Below, piece by piece: positions 34,135 through 42,661 of a stretch of DNA of 64,000 nucleotides. Numbering within the stretch: position 1 is the first letter of the stretch; each line of letters starts with the position of its first letter. The DNA is taken from contig NZ_LHZA01000154.1 of the NCBI RefSeq assembly GCF_001580535.1, positions 1 to 64,000 of the forward strand, written 5' to 3'. A program made the translations under genes and the position numbers. The notes under the pieces were generated by a model. That model saw only the letters and a list, made by a program, of their open reading frames with translations. It made no database searches and was not told the DNA's origin. Source of the DNA: Acetobacter cerevisiae. GTDB lineage: Bacteria > Pseudomonadota > Alphaproteobacteria > Acetobacterales > Acetobacteraceae.

Positions 34135-36435
34135 ATGCCGTTGCTGACGGCTGCCCTTCTTGCTGAGCAACGGCGGCTGGTGCTGTGGGGGCCTGTGGGC
34201 ATGGCGCTGGGGGCGCTGGCCTATTTTCTGCTGCCGCAGGAGCCGGGGGCGCTCTGGGGTGTGGGTCTGCCTGTGGCAGGGCTGGTACTGGGCCTTTGCA
34301 TTCTGGTTGCAGGGTGGCTGTCCCTCTGGGCGCGTCTGGCAGGCGGGGCCTGTGTGGCGGTGGCGCTGGGATTTGTATCGGCGTGGAGTGCGGCGCATCG
34401 CCAGCCGCCCCTGCCGGAGCTGCCGCGTCGGGCGGTTGTGGTGTCGGGCACGGTGCAGTCCGTTATGGTCCTGCCGCCGCGTGGCGCGGAAGATTCCGCC
34501 GGAGCGCGTCGGGCTGTGCTGGCCGGGGCCAGATTCGCAACGCCGCTTGACCACGACATGCGGCCTTTGCAGCGCACGCTAAGCCTCACGTTGCGCCCGG
34601 ATGACCCCGCGACTCTGGCTCCCGGTGCGGCAGTGCAGGTGCGGGCCTTGCTGCGCCCTCCGCCGTTTCCGGCTTTTCCCGGCGGCCGGGACTTTCAGCG
34701 CGAGGCGTGGTTTGCGGGCAGCGCCGGGTCTGGCCGGGCGCTGGGGAGGATGCAGCCGGTGGCGTGCTCAAATGAACAGTCGTTTCATGGCGGTCTGGTG
34801 GGGCAGAGTGGGCGGCCCGATTCTGAGGCGCGCGCTGATGACGGGCGTGCGGGCTTTGAGGCTGACGGGCAGGGCGACCTGGCGGCCTGTGTGGCGTCTC
34901 AACAAGGCTTTTCCATAAGGCTGGAGCCACTGCGGGAGCGGATTGACGCCCGGATCAGGCAGGTTCTGCCGGGGCCTGCGGGAACTGTCGCCTCTACGGT
35001 GCTGACGGGTGAGGGGGCCTCTGTGCCGCGAGACGTGCGTGAAGATTTTGCCGCCTCTGGTCTGGCGCATCTGCTGGCGGTGGCCGGGTTACATCTGGGC
35101 ATTGTGCTGGGCGTGTTGATGGCTGTGTTTCGCATCGGCTTTTCCGCATGGATGTGGGCGGCGTTGCGCTGGCCGTGCAAGGAACTGTCTGCCCTGCTGG
35201 CGTTGCTGGGTGGTGCGGCCTATGTGGCGCTGACCGGCCTGCATTTGCCCGCGACCCGTAGCCTGATGATGGCGGGGGTTGTTGTGCTGGGGCTGGTGGC
35301 AGGGCGACGTGCGGTTTCCATGCGTGGGCTGGCGCTGGCGGCGACCATTTTGCTTCTGGTCATGCCGCAGGAGCTTCTTGGTGCTGCCTTCCAGATGTCC
35401 TTTGCCGCCGTCATGGCGCTGATTGCGGGCTATGAAGTCGCACGCCCGCATCTTGCCCGGTTCCGGGAAGAAGGACGCGGTTTCCGGCGCTGGCTGGCGT
35501 TGCATCTGGTCACCCTGACGTTGACCAGCTTGCTGGCGGGGCTTGCGACGCTGCCTGTCGTGATGGCGCATTTTGGAGAAGTGCAGCCGTTTTTTATTCT
35601 GGCTAATCTGATTGCGGTGCCGCTCATGGCTGTATGGATCATGCCGCTGGGCCTGCTGGCTCTGGTGCTGATGCCGCTGCATCTGGATGCCGTGCCATTG
35701 CATCTGATGGGCTGGGGCATTCAGGTTGTGCTGCATCTGGCTTACAGCATTGCGCACTGGCCCGCAGCCCGCATGCTTGTGCCGCATATGCCCGGATGGG
35801 GGCTGGCGGCTGTGTTGCTCGGGTTGTGCTGGCTGTGTCTGTGGCGGCCGGTGTGGCGACTTGCTGGAGTGGTGCCGCTTCTGGCGGGGGTGCTCTCCCC
35901 GTTTTTTGTCACGCAGCCAGACCTGCTGATCAGCCCGGATGGGGGCCTGATGGCGGTGCGGGAGGGGCGTGCGCTGCTGGTGGGTGGACAATCACGCGAT
36001 GCGTTTCTGGTGCGCGTTGCATGGCAACAGGCTTTGGCATTGCCGCTGCAACCGTTCCCTGCGGAGGGCGAAGAAACGCCGGATGGCGCGCTGGCATGCG
36101 GGCAGGATGGTGTGCCGGATGTGTGCCTGCTCAGCCTGAAAGGGCGTTCCGTGCTGCTCAGGGTGCGGGATCGCTCCGATGGGGCGGCTCTGCTACCCGA
36201 CTCGCTCTGTGCGGGGATGGATCTGGTTATCAGCGCTGCGCCTTTGCGCCAGTCCTGCCCCGGTGTGCGCAAACTGGATCGGTTCACGGCATGGCGCGAG
36301 GGCGCGCAGGCAATCTTCCTGCGTCCGGATGCTGTGCAGGTGGTATCAGATCGTGAGGTTCGGGGTGCTCGTCTCTGGGTGATGAAGCCCGGAGGCCACG
36401 GCATGCCCACGTTGCCGCTGGCCCCGGAGGAATAA
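34135..36435 (+). CDS. comEC: ComEC/Rec2 family DNA uptake channel
   Basis: Inner-membrane channel that takes single-stranded DNA into the cytosol in natural transformation. ATG 34135 has GGGGAG upstream; an in-frame start at 34078 is rejected because it runs into the gltX start. The N-terminal part is a DUF4131-type region with membrane helices, followed by a soluble segment with the OB-like SGTVQSVMVLPPRG, then the competence core with VLTGEGASVPRDVREDFA, LAHLLAVAGLHLGIV, LPATRSLMMAG and GAAFQMSFAAVMAL. The metallo-beta-lactamase domain of Bacillus-type ComEC is absent. 766 residues. Confidence 0.88.
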   Translation: MPLLTAALLAEQRRLVLWGPVGMALGALAYFLLPQEPGALWGVGLPVAGLVLGLCILVAGWLSLWARLAGGACVAVALGFVSAWSAAHRQPPLPELPRRAVVVSGTVQSVMVLPPRGAEDSAGARRAVLAGARFATPLDHDMRPLQRTLSLTLRPDDPATLAPGAAVQVRALLRPPPFPAFPGGRDFQREAWFAGSAGSGRALGRMQPVACSNEQSFHGGLVGQSGRPDSEARADDGRAGFEADGQGDLAACVASQQGFSIRLEPLRERIDARIRQVLPGPAGTVASTVLTGEGASVPRDVREDFAASGLAHLLAVAGLHLGIVLGVLMAVFRIGFSAWMWAALRWPCKELSALLALLGGAAYVALTGLHLPATRSLMMAGVVVLGLVAGRRAVSMRGLALAATILLLVMPQELLGAAFQMSFAAVMALIAGYEVARPHLARFREEGRGFRRWLALHLVTLTLTSLLAGLATLPVVMAHFGEVQPFFILANLIAVPLMAVWIMPLGLLALVLMPLHLDAVPLHLMGWGIQVVLHLAYSIAHWPAARMLVPHMPGWGLAAVLLGLCWLCLWRPVWRLAGVVPLLAGVLSPFFVTQPDLLISPDGGLMAVREGRALLVGGQSRDAFLVRVAWQQALALPLQPFPAEGEETPDGALACGQDGVPDVCLLSLKGRSVLLRVRDRSDGAALLPDSLCAGMDLVISAAPLRQSCPGVRKLDRFTAWREGAQAIFLRPDAVQVVSDREVRGARLWVMKPGGHGMPTLPLAPEE

Positions 36436-36445
36436 GAGGCTGCTT

Positions 36446-36781
36446 TTAAGCAGGCTGATTTTCAAACGCATCCAGCACGCGGCTGGAATAGACCACGGCA
36501 GCCCCCGCGTTCAGCGCCACGGCGACGCCAAGGGCTTCTGCAATTTCTTCCTTTGTCGCTCCGGCTTTTTTGGCAGCGACGGTGTGGACGGAAATGCAGC
36601 CATCGCAGCGCGTGGTGACGGCGACGGCCAGGGCAATGAGTTCCCGTGTTTTGGCGTCCAGATGTTTGTGCTCAGCGGGCACGGTTTCCAGCGTTTGCAA
36701 ACCCTTCATCGTGTTGGGGGAAAGCTGCGCGAAAACCTTTGTGTTGGCACCCAGATGGGTGCGGTAGGCGTTCCAGTCCAT
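36446..36781 (-). CDS. Carboxymuconolactone decarboxylase / AhpD-like protein
   Basis: 111-residue, all-helical CMD-family protein. It carries the redox motif RCDGCISVHTVAAKKAGAT (CxxC followed by His), as in AhpD and other peroxidase-linked disulfide reductases, so peroxide defence rather than aromatic decarboxylation is likely. KHLDAKTRELIALAVAV is the usual preceding helix. It ends 10 bp from the convergent comEC stop and is divergent from zapE. Confidence 0.85.
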   Translation of the reverse strand: MDWNAYRTHLGANTKVFAQLSPNTMKGLQTLETVPAEHKHLDAKTRELIALAVAVTTRCDGCISVHTVAAKKAGATKEEIAEALGVAVALNAGAAVVYSSRVLDAFENQPA

Positions 36782-36910
36782 AAGTCCTGCTCCTGCTTGG
36801 AAAAAGGGTCTCCAAGAGTGCCGCGGGCGGCCCGGAGTCTGTCACGACACAGTTACGAGAGGCTCTGACCCTTGCGGAAGGGCATATGTCCCCGCTATCC
36901 GCCTATAGTT

Positions 36911-38107
36911 ATGACGTATATCAACAAGGACGAGGCCTCGTCTTTTAGCGGGCGCGGGCCTCTTGCTGTCTACCGGGAGCGTATTGCGTCCGGAGACCTG
37001 AAGAATGATCCGGATCAGGCCCGTGTGGTGGACCGGCTGGACCAGCTCTGGCACGAGCTGGCCACCATGCCGCCGCTGGCCCCTCCCGCTAAGGGCGGGC
37101 TGCTGGCGGGCCTTGCGCGCAGGCTGAAGCCACAGGCTCCGCCACCACGCCCGCGCGGGCTATATATTGTGGGGCGGGTTGGCCGTGGCAAAACCATGGT
37201 GATGGACCTGTTCTTCAGCTGTGCGCCGGTGCAGAAAAAGGAGCGCATCCATTTCCTGCGCTTCATGCAGGATGTGCATCAGAAACTGCATGACCTGAAA
37301 GCCGCCAACCCCGGCATGACGGACCCCATCCCACCGCTGGCCGCTGCCATTGCCGCCCGCGCCCGGTTACTGTGCTTTGATGAATTTCAGGTCAATGACA
37401 TTGCCGACGCCATGATTCTGGGGCGGCTGTTCGAGGCCCTGTTTGCGCAGGGGGTGGTGATTGTCGCCACATCCAACACCGAGCCGGGTGAGCTGTTCCA
37501 GAACCGCCCCGGTGCGGATGCCTTCAAACCGTTTATCGCCATCATCCGGCGGGAGCTGGATACGGTGGAACTGGACTCCCAGCGGGATTACCGTCGTGGG
37601 CGGCAGCAGGACCGGGAGACATGGCTGGTTCCCGCAGATGCACAGGCGCGTGCCCGGCTGGACGCTATTTTCACCCGCTATGCGGAGGGCGAGAAGGCCA
37701 CGCCTGTCACGCTGGAATTCAGTGGGCGCACGTTTGAGGTGGATCAGGCGGCGGGTTCCGTGGCCCGGTTCGATTTCAACTCTTTGTGTGGCACGCCGCG
37801 CGGGCCGAACGATTATCTGGCGCTGGCCAGACGCTTCCCCGTGCTGATTATCGACGGAATTCCCAGCATGGGGCAGGACGAGGCCAATCTCGCCCGGCGG
37901 TTTATTACCCTCGTAGATGCGCTATACGATAACGGAAACCTGCTTTTTGCCTCGGCAGAAGCGGCACCTGACCAGCTTTTTACCACGGGTGAGGGATCTG
38001 ACGCGTTTGCCCGTACCGCATCACGCCTCGCAGAGATGGGAAGTGAAAGCTGGCTGGCGCGTGGGGCAGCGGCTGCACAGGCCGCGCATCGCCTCTCCAC
38101 ACCGTGA
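36911..38107 (+). CDS. zapE: Cell division protein ZapE (AFG1-like ATPase)
   Basis: AAA-type ATPase that binds FtsZ and affects the Z-ring under stress in E. coli. ATG 36911 (MTYINKDEASSFSG) is preferred to an in-frame upstream start at 36872. Walker A is GRVGRGKTMVMDLFF, Walker B is RLLCFDEFQVND, sensor region ATSNTEPGELFQNR, all typical of the AFG1 family; the C-terminus has FPVLIIDGIPSMGQDEANLA. 398 residues, near normal. It precedes the sucA operon with a 218 bp gap. Confidence 0.93.
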   Translation: MTYINKDEASSFSGRGPLAVYRERIASGDLKNDPDQARVVDRLDQLWHELATMPPLAPPAKGGLLAGLARRLKPQAPPPRPRGLYIVGRVGRGKTMVMDLFFSCAPVQKKERIHFLRFMQDVHQKLHDLKAANPGMTDPIPPLAAAIAARARLLCFDEFQVNDIADAMILGRLFEALFAQGVVIVATSNTEPGELFQNRPGADAFKPFIAIIRRELDTVELDSQRDYRRGRQQDRETWLVPADAQARARLDAIFTRYAEGEKATPVTLEFSGRTFEVDQAAGSVARFDFNSLCGTPRGPNDYLALARRFPVLIIDGIPSMGQDEANLARRFITLVDALYDNGNLLFASAEAAPDQLFTTGEGSDAFARTASRLAEMGSESWLARGAAAAQAAHRLSTP

Positions 38108-38214
38108 CAGCTGGCTCTCTTGTCCCCGCTTCTGGCGCGGTCTAGCAAAATCATCAGAGCGGCTGAGGGCAGTAAGGTCTTCAGCCTCACGGAATTCAGA
38201 CTATGCGGGCAGGG

Positions 38215-38236
38215 CACCCTGCAACGCCGCAGGGTG
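38215..38236 (+). other. Hairpin between zapE and sucA
   Basis: CACCCTGC (38215-38222), loop AACGCC, GCAGGGTG (38229-38236), followed by AGAGAAAAAA but no T-run. It may be a weak zapE terminator or part of the sucA leader; nothing else recognisable lies in the 218 bp gap except GGGAGG before the sucA ATG. Confidence 0.3.
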
Positions 38237-38325
38237 AGAGAAAAAATGAACCGGCTTACGTTCGGGACTAACACAACCGCTGGCTGCCAGAACGGGCTTG
38301 CCCGGCAGCAGGGAGGACTCTGATC

Positions 38326-41220
38326 ATGGCAGCTTCAGACGTGCTGACAACCGCGCTTAACGGAGCGAATATCGCGTATCTGGCGGACCTGTATGCCCGC
38401 TGGGCGCAGGACCCCAAAAGCGTTGATCCTTCATTCGATACGCTTTTCGGCTCTCTGGATGATGATGAAGCCGCTGTGCTGAAAGACGCCGTGGGAGCCT
38501 CCTGGGCCCCGCGCCCGTCCATCATCACGGGTGAAGAGCCGGCAGCACCGGCCAAAGGTGTGGCAGGCAGCCCCGCAGGTGGGCTGGCCGCAACGGACAG
38601 TCTGGCCATTGCCCGGCTGATCCGCGCCTTTCGCGTTTACGGGCATCAGGAAGCCCGGCTGGACCCGCTGGGCCTGCATGAACCGCATGCAACCGCGGAA
38701 CTGGACCCGGCCACGTATGGCTTTGCGCAGAAAGATCTGGGCCGCGAGGTCTTTATCGGCTCTCTGATGGCACCGCTGCTGAAAGGCCGCACCACGGCCA
38801 AAGTGAGCGAAGTGGTAGACGCGCTGCGTGCAGTCTATTGCGACACCATCGGCGCGGAATACATGTATGCCCGCAACGCCGAGCAGCGTGACTGGCTCCG
38901 CACCCGGCTGGAAGGCGACCAGTGGCGTACACAGGTGACGGTGGATGAGCAGAAAGCCATCCTGAAAAACCTGACGGAAGCGGAAGGTTTTGAAAGCTTC
39001 TGCCAGAAACGCTACGTGGGCGCGAAACGCTTTGGTCTGGAAGGCGGGGAAATTTCCATCCCCTCCCTGCATGCCATTATTGATCAGGCCGCCGCACAGG
39101 GCGTGACCTCTGTCACCATCGGCATGGCGCATCGCGGGCGTCTGAACACGCTGGTGAACGTGGTTCGTAAACCGTATGTGGCCATCTTCAATGAATTTGC
39201 CGGTGGGTCTTTCAAACCGGATGACGTGGCAGGCTCGGGCGATGTGAAATATCACCTTGGCTCCTCCACGGATGTGGAAGTCAGCGGCAAGTCCGTGCAT
39301 ATCGCGCTGCAACCCAATCCGTCCCATCTGGAAGCGGTTGACCCGGTGGTGTGCGGTAAAGTGCGCGCCATTCAGGATGATGCGGGCGATACGGAAACCC
39401 GCACCGGCCATATGGGCGTGATTATCCATGGTGACGCCGCGTTTGCAGGGCAGGGGCTGGTGTATGAGACCCTCTCCATGTCCCAGCTTCCCGGTTACCG
39501 CACGGGTGGCACCATCCATATGGTGGTGAACAATCAGGTGGGCTTTACCACCGACCCGAAAAACGGCCATTCCGGCATTTACGGCACCGACGTTGCCAAA
39601 TCCATTGAAGCCCCGGTGCTGCATGTGAATGGTGATGACGCTGAGGCGGTGATTTATGTCTCGCGTCTGGCAGAAGATTACCGGCAGGCTTTTGCCAGTG
39701 ACATCGTTCTGGATATCGTCTGCTACCGTCGCCACGGGCACAATGAAACGGATGAACCCGCTTTCACGCAGCCAGTGATGTATAAAGCGATTGCGAACCA
39801 TGAAACGCCGCACACGCTTTATTCAAAACGCCTTGTAGCAGCAGGCGTTGTGACGGACGACGAGGTGAAGGCCCAGTGGGATGCCTTCTTCCAGAAGCTG
39901 GATGAAGACTACAAGGCCGCGCAGTCCTACAAGGTGAACAAGGCGGACTGGCTGGAAGGCGGCTGGTCCGGGCTGACCGCCCCGACATCCGGCAAGGTGG
40001 ACGCTGCTTATCCGGAAACAGGTGTGGCTGTTGAAACGCTCCAGAAAATCGGGGCTGCCATTACCAAAGTGCCGGGTGATTTTGACCTCAATTCCAAAAT
40101 TGCCCGTCAGCTTAAAGCAAAAGCCGGGATGTTCTCCTCAGGTGAAGGGTTTGACTGGGCAACCGGTGAGGCTATGGGCTTTGGCTCTCTGCTGGTGGAA
40201 CAGCATCGGGTGCGTCTCTCGGGTGAAGATTGCCAGCGCGGCACCTTCAGCCAGCGTCATGCGGTGCTGATTGACCAGACAAACCAGACGCCGTTTACAC
40301 CGCTGAACCATATTGAAGACGATCAGGCCAAAATCGAGATCTGGAATTCCCACCTCTCGGAATACGGCGTGCTGGGCTTTGAGTATGGCTACTCTCTGCG
40401 GAACCCGAAAACGCTGGTGCTGTGGGAAGCGCAGTTTGGTGACTTTGCCAACTGTGCGCAGGTGATTATCGATCAGTTCATCGCCTCGGGGGAAACCAAG
40501 TGGCTGCGGATGTCCGGTCTGGTGATGCTGCTGCCGCACGGGTACGAAGGGCAGGGGCCGGAACATTCTTCCGCACGCCTTGAGCGGTATCTCCAGCTTT
40601 GCGCTGAAGACAATATGTTCGTGTGCAATATCACAACCCCGGCCAACTATTTCCATGCCCTGCGCCGCCAGTTGAAGCTGGATTATCGCAAGCCGCTGAT
40701 CCTGATGGAGCCGAAATCTCTGCTGCGTCACAAGCTGGCGGTCTCTGCTCTGTCCGATTTCGGGCCGGGCACGCGCTTCCAGCCGGTTTTGGCGGATGTG
40801 AATGATGCGGAACTGGACGGCATGGCGGCTGATGCCAGCATCAAGCGCGTCGTCATCTGCTCTGGTAAGGTCTATTATGATCTGTTGGCTGCGCGCCGGG
40901 AGAACAAGCTGAAAGATGTGGCGATCCTGCGTCTGGAACAACTCTACCCGTTCCCGGAAGCAGCCCTCGCGGCCGAGCTGAAGCGTTATCCTGAAGCCGA
41001 AGTGATCTGGTGCCAGGAAGAAACGGAAAATGGCGGGGCCTGGCACTTTGTGGATCGTCGGATTGAGGGCGCCTTGCAGGCTGCACAGCATAAGGCGGGT
41101 CGTCCGCGTTATGTGGGCCGTGCCGCAGCGGCCAGCCCGGCCACAGGTCTGGCGCGCATCCATGCGGCAGAACAGGCGAACCTTGTGGAAAGGGCCTTGG
41201 GTTTGAAAAAAACGGACTGA
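38326..41220 (+). CDS. sucA: 2-oxoglutarate dehydrogenase E1 component
   Basis: Thiamine diphosphate decarboxylase of the TCA cycle; reductively succinylates lipoyl-SucB. The 964-residue protein starts with the peripheral E1o segment (NIAYLADLYARWAQDPKSVD). Motifs: VTIGMAHRGRLNTLVNVV, the ThDP/Mg site GDAAFAGQGLVYETL with VNNQVGFTT, DIVCYRRHGHNETDEP, LLPHGYEGQGPEHSSARLER and the C-terminal EVIWCQEETENGGAWHF. GGGAGG precedes the ATG. First gene of sucA-sucB-lpd; hairpins lie in both downstream gaps. Confidence 0.97.
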   Translation: MAASDVLTTALNGANIAYLADLYARWAQDPKSVDPSFDTLFGSLDDDEAAVLKDAVGASWAPRPSIITGEEPAAPAKGVAGSPAGGLAATDSLAIARLIRAFRVYGHQEARLDPLGLHEPHATAELDPATYGFAQKDLGREVFIGSLMAPLLKGRTTAKVSEVVDALRAVYCDTIGAEYMYARNAEQRDWLRTRLEGDQWRTQVTVDEQKAILKNLTEAEGFESFCQKRYVGAKRFGLEGGEISIPSLHAIIDQAAAQGVTSVTIGMAHRGRLNTLVNVVRKPYVAIFNEFAGGSFKPDDVAGSGDVKYHLGSSTDVEVSGKSVHIALQPNPSHLEAVDPVVCGKVRAIQDDAGDTETRTGHMGVIIHGDAAFAGQGLVYETLSMSQLPGYRTGGTIHMVVNNQVGFTTDPKNGHSGIYGTDVAKSIEAPVLHVNGDDAEAVIYVSRLAEDYRQAFASDIVLDIVCYRRHGHNETDEPAFTQPVMYKAIANHETPHTLYSKRLVAAGVVTDDEVKAQWDAFFQKLDEDYKAAQSYKVNKADWLEGGWSGLTAPTSGKVDAAYPETGVAVETLQKIGAAITKVPGDFDLNSKIARQLKAKAGMFSSGEGFDWATGEAMGFGSLLVEQHRVRLSGEDCQRGTFSQRHAVLIDQTNQTPFTPLNHIEDDQAKIEIWNSHLSEYGVLGFEYGYSLRNPKTLVLWEAQFGDFANCAQVIIDQFIASGETKWLRMSGLVMLLPHGYEGQGPEHSSARLERYLQLCAEDNMFVCNITTPANYFHALRRQLKLDYRKPLILMEPKSLLRHKLAVSALSDFGPGTRFQPVLADVNDAELDGMAADASIKRVVICSGKVYYDLLAARRENKLKDVAILRLEQLYPFPEAALAAELKRYPEAEVIWCQEETENGGAWHFVDRRIEGALQAAQHKAGRPRYVGRAAAASPATGLARIHAAEQANLVERALGLKKTD

Positions 41221-41242
41221 AAGCAGACCATCTGAAAAGACC

Positions 41243-41306
41243 GCCTGCCGCAATAACGGCAGGCATGCCAGCCCGGCAGATTTGAAAAACAGAAGACTCT
41301 GCCGGG
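41243..41306 (+). other. Tandem hairpins in the sucA-sucB gap
   Basis: Hairpin 1: GCCTGCCG (41243-41250) / CGGCAGGC (41257-41264), 6 nt loop. Hairpin 2: CCCGGCAGA (41272-41280) / TCTGCCGGG (41298-41306), 17 nt loop. Neither has a T-run, so they are more like mRNA-stabilising or processing stems than terminators; the latter ends 28 nt before the sucB ATG. Confidence 0.45.
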
Positions 41307-41334
41307 GAGTGTTTGAAGGAAATGGGGACATAGG

Positions 41335-42582
41335 ATGTCAGTCGAAATCAAGGTGCCGACACTGGGTGAAAGCGTAACAACGGCTACGGTGGCCAAATGG
41401 CTGAAAAAAGCTGGGGACACTGTGGCGGCTGATGAGCCGATTGTTGAGCTGGAAACCGACAAGGTGAGTGTGGAAGTTCCGGCACCGCAGGCTGGTGTAC
41501 TGGGCACGGAAGTGGCCAAGGTAGGGGATGAGGTGGAAGTTGGCGCGCTGCTGACGACGCTGGAACCCGGTGCCGCTGGCGCAGCGAAGCCCGCAGCCAA
41601 AGCTGCTCCGGCTGAAAAGAAGGCTGCTCCGGCTGCCTCCGCACCTGCCGCAGCACCTGCGCCTGCACCCAAAGCCGCCCCGGCCTCTGCCCCGGCAGTG
41701 GACGCTGCTGCGGCTCTGCCTGCTGCCCGCAAGATAATGGCGGAAAACGGCCTGAGCGCAGGACAGCTTGGCGCTGGCACCGGCAAGGATGGACGGATTA
41801 CCAAAGGCGACGTTCTGGGCTTCCTCTCCCAGCCGCCGGTGGCTCAGGCTCCCGCAACTCCCAAACCGGCCCGTAATGATGACCCGCGTGAAGAACGCGT
41901 GAAGATGACGCGCCTGCGCCGCACCATTGCCCGCCGCCTGAAAGATGCGCAGAACACCGCAGCTATTCTGACGACCTTTAACGAGGTTGACCTTTCCGAA
42001 GCCATGGCGCTGCGGAAGGAATATCAGGACGCATTTGTGAAAAAGCATGGTGTGAAGCTGGGCTTTATGTCCATTTTCTCCCGCGCTGTGATTGCGGCTC
42101 TGAAAGAATTCCCGGCGATTAACGCTGAAATTGACGGCGATGACGTGATTTATCGCGACTTCGTCAATCTCGGTATTGCCGTGGGTGGCCCGAACGGGCT
42201 GGTGGTGCCGGTTATTAAAAATGCCGACAAGCTGGGCTATGCCGAAATTGAAAAAACCATTGCAGGCTTCGGTAAAGCTGCGCGTGAAGGCACGCTGAAG
42301 ATTGATGATCTGGCGGGTGGCACGTTCTCCATCACCAATGGCGGGATCTATGGATCTCTGCTGTCCACGCCTATTCTGAATGCACCGCAGTCCGGTATTC
42401 TGGGCATGCACGCCATTCAGGAACGCCCGGTGGCAGTGAATGGTCAGGTGGTGATCCGCCCGATGATGTATACCGCGCTGTCTTATGATCATCGCATTGT
42501 GGACGGGAAGGAGGCGGTCAGCTTCCTCGTCCGCATCAAGCAGAATGTGGAAGACCCGCGTCGTCTTCTGATTGACGTCTGA
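41335..42582 (+). CDS. sucB: Dihydrolipoyl succinyltransferase, E2 of 2-oxoglutarate dehydrogenase
   Basis: Core acyltransferase of the complex. The lipoyl domain is at about residues 2-77, with the modified Lys in [16 protein letters not shown] (residue 43 region). An Ala/Pro-rich linker precedes the subunit-binding domain ([17 protein letters not shown], residues about 125-160), then the catalytic domain with [37 protein letters not shown] and the active-site [17 protein letters not shown]. 415 residues, standard. The [10 protein letters not shown] block is typical of succinyl rather than acetyl transferases. Confidence 0.96.
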   Translation: MSVEIKVPTLGESVTTATVAKWLKKAGDTVAADEPIVELETDKVSVEVPAPQAGVLGTEVAKVGDEVEVGALLTTLEPGAAGAAKPAAKAAPAEKKAAPAASAPAAAPAPAPKAAPASAPAVDAAAALPAARKIMAENGLSAGQLGAGTGKDGRITKGDVLGFLSQPPVAQAPATPKPARNDDPREERVKMTRLRRTIARRLKDAQNTAAILTTFNEVDLSEAMALRKEYQDAFVKKHGVKLGFMSIFSRAVIAALKEFPAINAEIDGDDVIYRDFVNLGIAVGGPNGLVVPVIKNADKLGYAEIEKTIAGFGKAAREGTLKIDDLAGGTFSITNGGIYGSLLSTPILNAPQSGILGMHAIQERPVAVNGQVVIRPMMYTALSYDHRIVDGKEAVSFLVRIKQNVEDPRRLLIDV

Positions 42583-42592
42583 GACTGCTCAG

Positions 42593-42630
42593 GGCTGGCC
42601 GAAACATAGTCGGCCAGCCTTTTTCTTTTT
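42593..42630 (+). terminator. Strong intrinsic terminator between sucB and lpd
   Basis: GGCTGGCCGA (42593-42602), loop AACATAG, TCGGCCAGCC (42610-42619), then TTTTTCTTTTT. Only 31 nt separate the T-run from the lpd ATG, too few for a normal promoter, so lpd probably depends on read-through. Confidence 0.85.
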
Positions 42631-42661
42631 CTGACCCCTGAATGCGAACGAGAGCGAAGCC

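Noticed and set aside
38431-39813. 460-codon minus-strand frame inside sucA
   Set aside because: Antisense shadow of a strongly conserved gene; no signal for translation.
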